From Geoanaerobacter pelophilus (GTDB lineage: Bacteria > Desulfobacterota > Desulfuromonadia > Geobacterales > DSM-12255): a DNA stretch of 64,000 nucleotides. The notes under the pieces were generated by a model, which searched no databases, was not told the DNA's origin, and saw only the letters and a program-made list of their open reading frames with translations. The stretch spans positions 95,934 through 159,933 of the forward strand of contig NZ_JAHCVJ010000008.1 of assembly GCF_018476885.1 (NCBI RefSeq), in the 5' to 3' direction. Positions 27,785 through 36,883 of the stretch are shown in pieces. How positions within the stretch are numbered: position 1 is the first letter of the stretch; each line of letters begins with the position of its first letter. The position numbers and the translations under genes are program-made.

Positions 27785-27813
27785 AACATAATAGCGGACA
27801 GTCCGGGTGTCAA
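27785..27813 (-). promoter_or_regulatory. Sigma70-type promoter of clpB
   Basis: On the minus strand TTGACA-N17-TATGTT, with the -10 element 27 bp from the clpB ATG. The CTTGAC part also resembles a sigma32 -35 box, but no CCCCAT-like -10 is present. Confidence 0.6.
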
Positions 27814-28046
27814 GGCTTGCCCGGTTGCCTCTGTCCAACTTTGGCACACTGGCTGCGGATATAGCAAAAGGCCTTTGAATTGAATTAGTTTCAACCGGAG
27901 GCCGGAATTGCTGTTCAATATCCGAACAGTGGCCGAAGCGGCTAAGAGAAATATAGTTAATAAATTTGAGGTGTTATGCAAAATTGTATGTGGCATGATT
28001 TTCGGAAATGTCTCCGTATGTACTGACAGTAAAACGGAGGCATCCC

Positions 28047-28289
28047 ATGAAAAAGCTTGCGATATGTATATTAGGGTGTGTGGTCTTGACAGGGTGCAGC
28101 GAACTTCAGGTGATCGGTAAGGCAACGCTCAGGGAGTTTGCCGCAGATACAATTAGCGTTGAAACCGAACGATATAAGGCACGACCGGCTAAAAAGCACA
28201 ACGATTCGCAGACTCTTGTGGCAAAGGCATCGATGCTTGATGGGAAACTTGCTAAAGCTGAGCGTAAGGAGCTTTGGCGGAATAACTAA
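28047..28289 (+). CDS. Small lipoprotein of unknown function
   Basis: 80 aa from the ATG at 28047 (ACGGAGG 6-7 nt upstream). A type II signal peptide ends in the lipobox LTGC (C17). The mature part is short, charged and helical with no recognised domain; LQVIGKATLREFAADTISVE is its most regular stretch. It may be an outer-membrane-attached small lipoprotein. It stands alone, followed by a strong terminator. Confidence 0.75.
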   Translation: MKKLAICILGCVVLTGCSELQVIGKATLREFAADTISVETERYKARPAKKHNDSQTLVAKASMLDGKLAKAERKELWRNN

Positions 28290-28313
28290 GATTTAACAGG
28301 ATATCGCTTTTTT

Positions 28314-28350
28314 ACGGCTGCAGCGAGTTATCGTTGCAGCCGTTTTTATT
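28314..28350 (+). terminator. Terminator of the small lipoprotein gene
   Basis: ACGGCTGCAGCGA/TCGTTGCAGCCGT stem with a GTTA loop and a following T-run. It overlaps the stop of the convergent ferredoxin gene. Confidence 0.85.
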
Positions 28351-28570
28351 GTGGCGCGGCCTTTGGGGGATACTCGGCCATTGCTCCGATTGGGCACTCG
28401 GTAATGCACCGTCCGCATAATGAGCACCGCTCGGGAAACTTTACCCAGGCCACCTTGCGGCTGCCGATAGTGTCAAGGGTGATCAGCCTGGAACTGCAGG
28501 CGCTAACGCACCTGCCGCAACCGGTGCATCGCGATGTATCAACAATTATGGAGCGTTTGCCATCTTTCAT
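28346..28570 (-). CDS. 2x[4Fe-4S] ferredoxin
   Basis: 74 aa with two cluster motifs: CTGCGRCVSAC and CSLCGRCITECPIGAM. The second has the classical C-x2-C-x2-C-x3-CP; in the first the residue after the fourth Cys is S, not P. A cytoplasmic low-potential electron carrier. It starts with a 4-bp ATGA overlap with the gene at 28567, so the two are translationally coupled, and it lies downstream of ilvE. Confidence 0.9.
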   Translation of the reverse strand: MKDGKRSIIVDTSRCTGCGRCVSACSSRLITLDTIGSRKVAWVKFPERCSLCGRCITECPIGAMAEYPPKAAPQ

Positions 28571-28734
28571 TTTTGGCTGCTGAATTTCAGTTCCATCTGG
28601 ACCCAGGGGGACCTGAGATCTTTAGGGAGAGGCGAGTAGCTTGGGCAGGATGCAATCAGCGCATGGCACGGTTGCTTGCAGCGCTTGCGGCATGATACGC
28701 AGAGTGGATTTAATTCAGCCGGTGGACTCTTCAT
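28567..28734 (-). CDS. Small Cys-rich protein coupled to the ferredoxin
   Basis: 55 aa from the ATG at 28734 (MKSPPAELNP). A cluster CVSCRKRCKQPCHALIASC holds five cysteines in 19 residues, spaced x2, x3, x3 and x6. This could bind zinc or an Fe-S cluster. The stop overlaps the ferredoxin start (ATGA). The ribosome site is poor and the upstream frame runs into a hairpin, so the exact start is uncertain. Coupling to the ferredoxin is the best support that the gene is real. Confidence 0.55.
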   Translation of the reverse strand: MKSPPAELNPLCVSCRKRCKQPCHALIASCPSYSPLPKDLRSPWVQMELKFSSQK

Positions 28735-28752
28735 TGTTTGGATAGTGGTCAC

Positions 28753-28774
28753 GAGGGGGCCATGAGGCCCCCTC
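28753..28774 (-). terminator. Hairpin after ilvE
   Basis: GAGGGGGCC/GGCCCCCTC, a 9-bp G+C-rich stem with a 4-nt loop, 9 bp past the ilvE stop. No T-run follows, so it may attenuate read-through into the Cys-rich/ferredoxin genes instead of stopping it fully. Confidence 0.55.
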
Positions 28775-28782
28775 AAGCAAGT

Positions 28783-29856
28783 TCAGCCAAGTTTTTGGAT
28801 CCAGCCGAAAGGATCAGCAATCTTTCCGTACTGGATGCCAGTGAGTGTGTCATACAACCTCTGGGTGAGGCTGCCAACTCCGCCGTTACCAACGTCAACG
28901 GACTCATTCTTATAGCACAAAGATCCGACAGGGGTAATGACTGCGGCGGTGCCGCTGCCGAAAGCCTCTTTTATCTTTCCGGAACGGATATCTGCCATCA
29001 GCTCGTTTACGTCGATCGGCCGCTCCTCTACCGAAAATCCAAGCTTGTCGGACAATTTAAGGACCGAGTCGCGGGTGATGCCGTTAAGTATCGATCCTGC
29101 CAGCGGCGCGGTAACCACTTTATCGGCGTAGGCGAAGAACATGTTCATTGCGCCGACCTCTTCAATATAGCGTTTGTTTACGCCATCGAGCCAGAGTACC
29201 TGGTCATATCCCTTTTTCTTGGCTTCGAGCCCTGCTTTCAGCGAACTGGCATAGTTGCCACCGGTTTTGGCTTCGCCGGTACCACCAGGCACGGCGCGGA
29301 CATAGCTATCTTCCACCATGATTTTTATCGGATTAAACCCGGATGCGTAGTACGCACCAACTGGCGAGAGAATGACGTAGAAGTAGTAATGGTCGGACGG
29401 CTTGACCCCGAGCACCGGCTCCACTGCCATCATGGTTGGCCTGATGTAGAGTGACGTGCCTTCTGCGCTTGGTATCCAGTCCCGCTCCAGGCTTACCAGC
29501 TGCTTGACCCCTTCAAGGAAAAGCTCTTCCGGGACTTCAGGCATACAGAGACGGTCCGCCGAAATATTAAATCTGCGGGCGTTCATTTCCGGCCTGAAGA
29601 GGGCTATAGAGCCATCCTGCCATTTGTAAGCCTTCAGACCTTCGAAGATCTCCTGTGCGTAATGAAAGACCAGTGCTGCGGGGTCAAGCGAGAACGGACC
29701 ATATGGTTGGACCCGGGCATCCACCCAGCCCTGATTGACTTTCCATTCAGCAATAAACATCCGGTCAGTAAAGATCTTGCCGAAACCGAGCTTAGACTCA
29801 TCGGTGAATTTGCTCTTTTTGCTCTCCTCGGGAAGCGGGAGTACCTTGATATCCAT
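28783..29856 (-). CDS. ilvE: Branched-chain amino acid aminotransferase
   Basis: 357 aa from the ATG at 29856 (ACGGAGG 8 nt upstream). A fold-type IV PLP aminotransferase of the longer BCAT group. FHYAQEIFEGLKAYK, the PLP lysine region EAKTGGNYASSLKAGLEAKK (about 195), YIEEVGAMNMFF and GSGTAAVITPVG are all present. It interconverts Leu, Ile and Val with their 2-oxo acids. Confidence 0.95.
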   Translation of the reverse strand: MDIKVLPLPEESKKSKFTDESKLGFGKIFTDRMFIAEWKVNQGWVDARVQPYGPFSLDPAALVFHYAQEIFEGLKAYKWQDGSIALFRPEMNARRFNISADRLCMPEVPEELFLEGVKQLVSLERDWIPSAEGTSLYIRPTMMAVEPVLGVKPSDHYYFYVILSPVGAYYASGFNPIKIMVEDSYVRAVPGGTGEAKTGGNYASSLKAGLEAKKKGYDQVLWLDGVNKRYIEEVGAMNMFFAYADKVVTAPLAGSILNGITRDSVLKLSDKLGFSVEERPIDVNELMADIRSGKIKEAFGSGTAAVITPVGSLCYKNESVDVGNGGVGSLTQRLYDTLTGIQYGKIADPFGWIQKLG

Positions 29857-30066
29857 GGCTGTATCCTCCGTTGGTAGTTTATAACCGTTTATCATACCGT
29901 CAGTTTTGCAGCAAGGGTTTTTGCAGCAGAGACACTGGCCATTATATTTTAATGTGAGAAACTGTCAGTATTTTCTGCTTATAATAATCGCATAATGCAA
30001 TATAATCCCGTATACATTAACCTGTTAGTGCACGACGCTATTTACGGAAAATTAATTACTGTGAAA

Positions 30067-30768
30067 ATGCCAAAAGCATCACCATTACGCCAGCTCAATA
30101 TTATTGTTGTCGAAGATGATCCTGAGCTGAAGGACATCCTGGTTTCCGGGTTGCGCTTTTTCGGCCATGCTGTCCGTGGCGCCGCAAGCGGAAGAGAGCT
30201 GGATGCTGAACTGGCCATTGCCTCCCCGGATATCGTGATTCTGGACCTGGGATTACCGGACGAGGACGGCATCAAGATCTCAACTCGTTTGCGTAGCGCA
30301 TGCAACTGCGGAATTGTAATTATAACGGCCAGAGGCAAACTGGACGAACGCGTTAAGGGTCTTGACTCTGGCGCTGATCTCTATTATGTCAAACCGGTTG
30401 ATATCCGTGAGCTTGACGCGGCACTGCGCAGCCTTGCCAGGCGTATATTCAGGGCAGATCGAGCTCTTTGGCGCTTTGAACCCCTGATCTCCAAACTTAC
30501 AACGCCTCGGGGAATAGAGGTGCTGCTGACTGCCCACGAGTGCATTCTGATGCGGCAGCTGCTTGCCACGCCGGGTGAGAATGTGCCGCGCCGGGAGATT
30601 TTTGAGGCTCTCAGACAGCCCGATGACCTTTATGCCGACAAGCGTCTCGAAACCATGATCAGCCGCTTGCGGGCAAAGCTGCGCACCGTTGACCCCGAAT
30701 CGGCACTGCCGGTGCGCGCCCGGCACAATCTCGGTTACGCATTCCTTGCCGAAGTCGAGACGGTTTGA
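30067..30768 (+). CDS. OmpR-family response regulator
   Basis: About 233 aa from the ATG at 30067 (GTG at 30061 and ATG at 29995 are alternatives; none has a strong ribosome site). Receiver domain with acidic pair in VVEDD, phospho-acceptor D60 in VILDLGLPDEDG and the lysine of YVKPVD. The C-terminal winged helix (about 130-230; LTAHECILMRQLLATPGENV, then RLETMISRLRAKL) is Trans_reg_C type but diverged. The stop is followed one base later by the kinase ATG, so the two are coupled. Targets unknown. Confidence 0.88.
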   Translation: MPKASPLRQLNIIVVEDDPELKDILVSGLRFFGHAVRGAASGRELDAELAIASPDIVILDLGLPDEDGIKISTRLRSACNCGIVIITARGKLDERVKGLDSGADLYYVKPVDIRELDAALRSLARRIFRADRALWRFEPLISKLTTPRGIEVLLTAHECILMRQLLATPGENVPRREIFEALRQPDDLYADKRLETMISRLRAKLRTVDPESALPVRARHNLGYAFLAEVETV

Positions 30769-30769
30769 A

Positions 30770-32998
30770 ATGAGCCCTCATCGCCGAAAAACCGACTCAG
30801 ATGTCATGTTCAGGGACATTCTCGCACTGATGGACTTCATGCCGGTTGGCATACGGTGGGTGAATCGGCAGGGGGCCTGCGAGTATCTCAACAAGACATT
30901 TGTCGAAATGTTCGGTTATTCCCTGGAGGAAATCAGGTCAATCGATGACTGGTTTACCAAGGCATATCCGGACCCCGGTTACCGGCAAGAAATAACCTCG
31001 TGGTATTCGGAAAAAATCCCCCGGTTGGTCCGCGGCACAACCCCATCTCCATTCAAGGCAAAAGTTACCTGCAAGGACGGTGCGGTCAAACACGTCATCG
31101 TCAGTGCTCACATCGCTTTGGGCCGGATAATCGGCATCTACACCGATATTACCGAACATGCAAAGGCAGCAGAGCTGCAGCTGGAAATAGAAAAGATGTT
31201 CCGGCTGACATTTGAAGGGGCTGTTGATGCCATCTTCTGGGTCAATGCCGAGTCAGGCATCCTGGTCAATTGCAACCGTGCGGCTGAGGAGATGCTGGAA
31301 GCACCCCGCAATGAGATCATTGGTCAACATTTTACCTCCCTGCATCCTCTCGATAGTACGGAACAGGTGGCCTCTCTGTTTGCGCAGGCAACAAGCTTAA
31401 CTGAACCACAGGGGGATATGGAAGCTGAGGTGGTCAGCCGGAGCGGCAAGGTAATTCCGGTGCTGATCAGAAGCTCACTGACGAAAATTGGTGATACCAA
31501 TGTCGTGCAAGGGGTTTTTATTGATATTTCTGAGCGGAAGCGTGCTGAACGGGCGTTGATCGATACCTGCAACCTCATGCAAAAAACCCTGTCAAGCCTC
31601 AACGAGACGGTGTTCATTGTCGAAACCGGCACCAGGAAGATCCTTGATTGCAATATTACGGTTGAGAAAATGTTTGGCTACCCCCGGGCAGAGGTGATCG
31701 GCAAGTATACCCCAATGCTCCACATTTCTGAGGAGATGTCGCGTATCTTCGGTGAAGAGATGCAGAAGGGGTATCGGGAAAAGGGGTACTTCGAAACCGA
31801 ATTCAGCATGAGGCGCAAAGACGGCACCACCTTCTTTTCCGAGCATTGCGTCACGCCGATCCGCGACGAAACCGGTGCTTATGTAAGCCATGTCTGCGTG
31901 GTACGTGATATTTCCAGGCGGAAGCAGTCAGAGGAAGCCCTGCGCAAGAGCGAAGCACGTTATCGGGCGATGATAGACGCCTTTGACGGTTTAATCTATA
32001 TCTGTTCCCAGGAACGCCGGATTGAGTTTATGAACCGGCAGATGATTGAACGAATAGGGCATGATGCCACCGGAGAGCTTTGTTACCAGGCCCTTCACAA
32101 TTTCGAGGCGGTCTGTCCCTGGTGTGTCAACGAGCGGGTTTTCAATGGCGAAAATGTCCAATGGGAGATCCAGAGTTCCAAGGATGGCCGTTGGTATCAC
32201 ATCTCAAACGTGCCGATTCGCAATGCCGATGGGATCATGTCAAAGCAGGTGATGATCACCGACATAACAGCCAGTAAGCAGGCGGAACAGGACCGGGTAG
32301 CCCTGGAAGCCCAGAGAATGATGAACGAAGAGCAGCGGCAGTTCCTTGGCCTGGTGTCTCACGAGATCCGCACTCCGCTGGCCGTAATAGACGGCGCTGC
32401 GCAGTTGATACTTCTCAGTGCTCCCCCCGATTCTCCCTGCTCTTCACAGGCGGAGCGAATTCGGGGCGGCGCTGCGCGGCTGAGCAACCTTATCGACAGC
32501 TGCCTCACCGACGAACGGCTTGCCTCCGGTGGCTGGTCTCCGGATATGTGCCTGCACGACATCGGCCTGATTGTCAAAAATGCTGCTAACCATGCCCAGG
32601 CTGCTACCCGTATCCATCAGATAAATGTCTCTCTTGCCGAACTCCCTGACCAGTTTACCTGTGACGCCATGCTGACCAAGGTCATGATCGATAACTTGCT
32701 CGACAATGCCGTAAAATACTCGCCCAAAGGTGGAGAAATAAGACTCCGAGCTTATGGGCTGGGCAATGACGGCATTTGCATCGAGGTTTCCGACGAGGGG
32801 ATTGGCATCCCTCCTGACCAGCTCGAACGGATATTCAAAAGATTTTACCGCACGTGGCAGGTTTCAGGCGTTGTCGGCGCCGGACTTGGGCTGCACCTCG
32901 TCAGGAAGATCGCTGAAATCCACGGTGGCACGGCTACCTGTACCAGCATCCTCGGCACCGGCTCCTCCTTTTCCGTTTTTCTTAATCCTCCGATGTAA
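30770..32998 (+). CDS. Soluble multi-PAS sensor histidine kinase
   Basis: 742 aa from the ATG at 30770, one base after the regulator stop. No membrane helix. Four PAS/PAC units (about 15-125, 135-260, 270-400, 410-520), each ending in a DIS/DIT-x-RK/K-Q connector; then HisKA with GLVSHEIRTPLAV (about 530) and HATPase_c (NLLDNAVKYS, EVSDEGIGIP, GAGLGLHL). The fourth PAS carries VCPWC, a possible redox or metal site. A cytoplasmic stimulus is likely. It probably phosphorylates the regulator encoded just upstream. Confidence 0.92.
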   Translation: MSPHRRKTDSDVMFRDILALMDFMPVGIRWVNRQGACEYLNKTFVEMFGYSLEEIRSIDDWFTKAYPDPGYRQEITSWYSEKIPRLVRGTTPSPFKAKVTCKDGAVKHVIVSAHIALGRIIGIYTDITEHAKAAELQLEIEKMFRLTFEGAVDAIFWVNAESGILVNCNRAAEEMLEAPRNEIIGQHFTSLHPLDSTEQVASLFAQATSLTEPQGDMEAEVVSRSGKVIPVLIRSSLTKIGDTNVVQGVFIDISERKRAERALIDTCNLMQKTLSSLNETVFIVETGTRKILDCNITVEKMFGYPRAEVIGKYTPMLHISEEMSRIFGEEMQKGYREKGYFETEFSMRRKDGTTFFSEHCVTPIRDETGAYVSHVCVVRDISRRKQSEEALRKSEARYRAMIDAFDGLIYICSQERRIEFMNRQMIERIGHDATGELCYQALHNFEAVCPWCVNERVFNGENVQWEIQSSKDGRWYHISNVPIRNADGIMSKQVMITDITASKQAEQDRVALEAQRMMNEEQRQFLGLVSHEIRTPLAVIDGAAQLILLSAPPDSPCSSQAERIRGGAARLSNLIDSCLTDERLASGGWSPDMCLHDIGLIVKNAANHAQAATRIHQINVSLAELPDQFTCDAMLTKVMIDNLLDNAVKYSPKGGEIRLRAYGLGNDGICIEVSDEGIGIPPDQLERIFKRFYRTWQVSGVVGAGLGLHLVRKIAEIHGGTATCTSILGTGSSFSVFLNPPM

Positions 32999-33186
32999 TT
33001 CAATCTCTGCCATTTCCCCCAGCAAATCAATCACCTCATACATCTTTGCAGTTACCTCGTAAGGTGTGGTCAGGACATGTAAGAAAATGTAATTAGTTAT
33101 ATTTAATTACAGTGATACCCTTGGTCTGACAGGCCTGACTAGAGAGTTATGTGGAGACCTGATCCTTAACCTGTTGGGGGATTTGC

Positions 33187-34839
33187 ATGTTTTCAAATGT
33201 TCGTATTGCTACTCGTCTAATGATTCTTATTGCGGTTTTCTCCTTGGCACTGGTTGCGGTTGGCGCAGCCGGCTTGTCCAGTCTGAAACGAGCGAATCAT
33301 GATCTAAAGGTTTCCGATGAAGGGCAGGCGCATATTGCGATGCTGTCTGATATGGACAAGCAGTTTCTCCAGATTCGCCTTAATCTTGTGTACATGCTGG
33401 CACTTACTGACCCAGGGAAATTGAAGGAAAAAGCCGATGATATGGCAAGACGGGCCGAAAATATCAGGGGGATAATAGCAAGACTTTCCCGGTCCGGTCT
33501 GGAACCCAAGGAGCAAGAGTTACTCAAACAATTCACTGAGGGGTTCGAGGCCTATTATGTAAACGGTCTCAAGCTTGCTGAAATGGCCCAGAGTGCGGCA
33601 CTGAGCGGCAAAGCAGAAGAAAGGGCCGCTGCAACCGGTTATGCGACCAATTCTGTTGCCCCGCTTTACATAAAGCCGGGAGAAACAGTAGCGACAATAG
33701 TTGCCTTTAACCTGAAAGAGGCCGAAGACGCTTATAAAGAGAGCCTTGCCGAATACCACAACACATTTGCCTTTATGCTCATCTTGATGCTGGCGGCAAT
33801 TGTCTGCGGGGTAATCTTGGGAATAGTTATTTCGCGCTCCTGCACCAGACCGTTATCTCGGATGCTGGAGATGCTCCGCGACATAGCTGATGGTGAAGGG
33901 GACCTTACCAAACGGTTAGAAGTATCAGGTAAGAATGAGCTGACCGATGTGGCTGTGGCCTTCAATTCCTTTGTCGACAAGCTTCACAGGATAATCTACA
34001 AGGTTGCGCATAACTCGACTCAGGTGGCTTCCGCAGCAGTGCAGCTCTCGGCAACTTCTCAACAGATGGCAAACGGCTCGGAAGAGATGGCATGCCAGAC
34101 AGTCACTGTTGCCACTGCCGGAGAACAGATGGCGGCCACTTCAGGGGACATTGCCCGCAACTGCCTGATGGCTGCCAAAGGATCGCAGCAGGCAAATACC
34201 GTGGCAATGAACGGTGCCGAGGTGGTTGAACAGTCTATAGAGATCATGTCCCATATTGCCGAACGGGTTATGCGCACCGCCAAGACAATTGAAAATCTCG
34301 GTAGCCGTTCGGACCAGATCGGGGAGATTGTCGGGACAATCCAGGATATTGCTGATCAGACCAACCTGCTGGCACTTAATGCCGCAATCGAGGCAGCCCG
34401 CGCAGGAGAACAGGGGCGCGGTTTTGCTGTTGTTGCCGATGAAGTCCGAGCTCTTGCCGAGCGGACTACCAAGGCAACTCGCGAAATCGGCGATATGATC
34501 CGCGCCATCCAGAAAGAGACCAAGGACGCGGTTGGCGAGATGGAAGAGGGCGTGCATCAGGTGGAGCGAGGGACCACCGAGGCAGCCAGGTCCAGCGAGG
34601 CGCTGCAGGAGATCCTCGGTCAGATCAATAGCGTGACGACGCAGGTAAATCAGATAGCCACTGCTGCCGAGGAACAGACCGCAACCACCAAAGATATCAA
34701 CAGTAACATTCAGCATATTACCGTGGGGGTGGGCGAGACGGCAAAAGGGGCGCAGGAGTCAGCCCAGGCAGCAGAGCAACTGTCAAGATTGTCGGAAGAG
34801 TTGAACACGTTGGTGTCGCAGTTCAAGCTTGCTGCCTGA
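33187..34839 (+). CDS. Methyl-accepting chemotaxis protein, 4HB type
   Basis: 550 aa. TM1 (about 12-32), a periplasmic four-helix bundle (about 35-190), TM2 (about 195-216), HAMP (about 217-270) and a long cytoplasmic coiled coil with the hairpin tip [20 protein letters not shown] (about 398-417). The tip is the kinase/CheW contact site. Flanking QQ/EQ pairs look like methylation sites. No chemotaxis kinase genes are nearby, so it is an orphan receptor that would join a remote che system. The ligand is unknown. Confidence 0.94.
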   Translation: MFSNVRIATRLMILIAVFSLALVAVGAAGLSSLKRANHDLKVSDEGQAHIAMLSDMDKQFLQIRLNLVYMLALTDPGKLKEKADDMARRAENIRGIIARLSRSGLEPKEQELLKQFTEGFEAYYVNGLKLAEMAQSAALSGKAEERAAATGYATNSVAPLYIKPGETVATIVAFNLKEAEDAYKESLAEYHNTFAFMLILMLAAIVCGVILGIVISRSCTRPLSRMLEMLRDIADGEGDLTKRLEVSGKNELTDVAVAFNSFVDKLHRIIYKVAHNSTQVASAAVQLSATSQQMANGSEEMACQTVTVATAGEQMAATSGDIARNCLMAAKGSQQANTVAMNGAEVVEQSIEIMSHIAERVMRTAKTIENLGSRSDQIGEIVGTIQDIADQTNLLALNAAIEAARAGEQGRGFAVVADEVRALAERTTKATREIGDMIRAIQKETKDAVGEMEEGVHQVERGTTEAARSSEALQEILGQINSVTTQVNQIATAAEEQTATTKDINSNIQHITVGVGETAKGAQESAQAAEQLSRLSEELNTLVSQFKLAA

Positions 34840-34889
34840 CAAGCGCATGTCTCTTTGCAGGACTGCGTATTTCAACGGACTAGTATAGG

Positions 34890-36827
34890 GTGGTGGTTAA
34901 GAGATTGAGACCGGTAAGCCTGAAGACAAAAATGGTGCTGTATATCCTGGTGTTCTTTGCGCTGATGTCGCCGGGAATTGTCTACCTGTCACTCAATCAC
35001 TACCGAGGGGCTGTCGAGCAGAGCGTTGAAGAGCAACAGTTCATGCTGGTGAGTCGAATTGCCGAAGAACTGGACCAGAAGATGATCTTCTCGCAGGATG
35101 CCCTGATCAGCGCGGCCCGGCGGGTAACGGCCAAGATCGTATCGGATCCTGCCAGGAGTGAAGATTTCCTGGACAACAACCTTGCCCTGCTCTCCATTTT
35201 TGACAACGGGGTCTTTCTGTTCGGCCCGGACGGCAGGATGATCGCCGAGACAACCCAGAGACCGAGCCGGACCGGCATGGACTTTTCATACCGGGAATAC
35301 ATGATTCGGACTGTGGCTACCAGAAAAAGTGTCATTTCACCCCCATTTGTCTCTTCAATGTCCCACCATCACCCGGCAATCATGTTTACTGTGCCGATTT
35401 TCGGCGATAACGGCCGGCTAATTGCGGTCTTTGCCGGCAGCATTGATCTGATGAAACCAAATTTTCTCGGATCCCTGGCCCAGGCCAAAATCGGCAAAGA
35501 TGGCTATTTTCATCTTACTACCAAAGACCGGATCGTGATCATGCACCCGGTCAAAAACAGCATCATGACGGCCTTCCCCCCTGGTCGCGAATGGCTCTAT
35601 GACAAGGCCGTGCAGGGTTTCGAAGGTAGCGGCGAGTCGATAGACACCTCGGGCATGCACATGATAAGCGCCTTCAGGAAGCTCAAGACCGTCGATTGGA
35701 TTCTGGCGGCCAATTATCCGGAACGCGAGGCGCTGGCTCCGATTCGCCGGGCAAATTACCTTGCCTGGTCACTGGTGCTGCTCGGCGGGGTCATGATCGG
35801 TGGCGTGCTGTGGCTGATAATGAAGCAGCTCATCGCGCCGCTGATCTCCTTTACCGATCAGATTCGAACGATTCATAGCGAAGATCACCACGACCGGCAG
35901 GTTGAAGTTTCGACCAACGACGAGATTCGGGAGTTAGCTACAGTGTTCAACAGCCTGATGTCAGGTCTGGACGAGAAAGAGCGCCGGCTCCGGGAGATCA
36001 ACGAACTACTGGAAATACGGGTCGCCGAACGGACTGCGCAACTGGAAGCAACCAACAGGATGCTTCAGGTGGAAATCAGGAACCGGGCCGAAGCCCAGGA
36101 AGAGATTATCTGTCTCAACGAAGATCTGAATCGCCGGGCGCTCTCGCTGGAAACCATCAATAAGGAGCTTGAGAGCTTCAGCTATTCAGTCTCCCATGAT
36201 CTGCGAGCCCCGGTTCGCCACATTAAGAGCTTTATCAATATCTTGATGGAGGATCATGCCGACAAGCTCGACACTGAGGCAGAACTCCTTCTCCGGAGAA
36301 TCTCGGATGCCGGGGGGAAACTGGAGATCCTGATCAATGAGATCCTCAACCTGTCCAAGGTGTCGCGGGCCGAAATCAACCATCTCCCGGTCAACTTGTC
36401 TGCCCTGGCAACGGATATTGCCGAACTGCTCAAAGAGACCGAACCGGTACGGAATGTCAGTTTCGAAATTGAAGATGATGTGGTGGTGACCGGTGACCCA
36501 GCGCTGATGCATATGGTGATGCAGAACCTGATGGAAAATGCCTGGAAATACAGTGCAAAAAACGATAAGTCAGTAATCCGAATTGGCACCGCGGTACGTG
36601 ACAATGAAAAGACCTGTTTTGTCAAAGACAATGGCATCGGCTTCGACATGGCATACGCGGAAAAGATGTTTGGCGTATTCCAGCGGTTGCATGATGCCAG
36701 TGAGTTTGAAGGAACCGGCATCGGCCTGGCAACGGTGCAACGGATCATCCATCGTCACGGCGGCAGGGTGTGGGCCGAAGCCGCCGAAGGCAAAGGGGCC
36801 ACCTTCTTTTTTACCGTCGGCGAGTAA
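34890..36827 (+). CDS. Cache-domain membrane sensor histidine kinase
   Basis: 645 aa if the GTG at 34890 is used (GGG a few bases upstream); an ATG at 34932 is the alternative. TM1 (about 17-37), an extracellular dCache-like sensor (about 40-280; DFSYREYMIRTVATRKSVIS and KIGKDGYFHLTTKD blocks), TM2 (about 288-310), HAMP, coiled coil, HisKA with SVSHDLRAPVRHI, and HATPase_c (NLMENAWKYS, DNGIGFD, GTGIGLA). It belongs to the phytochrome-like kinase group by its H-box. No regulator gene follows, so its partner is elsewhere. Confidence 0.9.
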   Translation: MVVKRLRPVSLKTKMVLYILVFFALMSPGIVYLSLNHYRGAVEQSVEEQQFMLVSRIAEELDQKMIFSQDALISAARRVTAKIVSDPARSEDFLDNNLALLSIFDNGVFLFGPDGRMIAETTQRPSRTGMDFSYREYMIRTVATRKSVISPPFVSSMSHHHPAIMFTVPIFGDNGRLIAVFAGSIDLMKPNFLGSLAQAKIGKDGYFHLTTKDRIVIMHPVKNSIMTAFPPGREWLYDKAVQGFEGSGESIDTSGMHMISAFRKLKTVDWILAANYPEREALAPIRRANYLAWSLVLLGGVMIGGVLWLIMKQLIAPLISFTDQIRTIHSEDHHDRQVEVSTNDEIRELATVFNSLMSGLDEKERRLREINELLEIRVAERTAQLEATNRMLQVEIRNRAEAQEEIICLNEDLNRRALSLETINKELESFSYSVSHDLRAPVRHIKSFINILMEDHADKLDTEAELLLRRISDAGGKLEILINEILNLSKVSRAEINHLPVNLSALATDIAELLKETEPVRNVSFEIEDDVVVTGDPALMHMVMQNLMENAWKYSAKNDKSVIRIGTAVRDNEKTCFVKDNGIGFDMAYAEKMFGVFQRLHDASEFEGTGIGLATVQRIIHRHGGRVWAEAAEGKGATFFFTVGE

Positions 36828-36883
36828 GCGGCTGTATCAGGCAAGTTGCATCTCGTCTTACCCTCTGCTAATATCCCCCCTTC

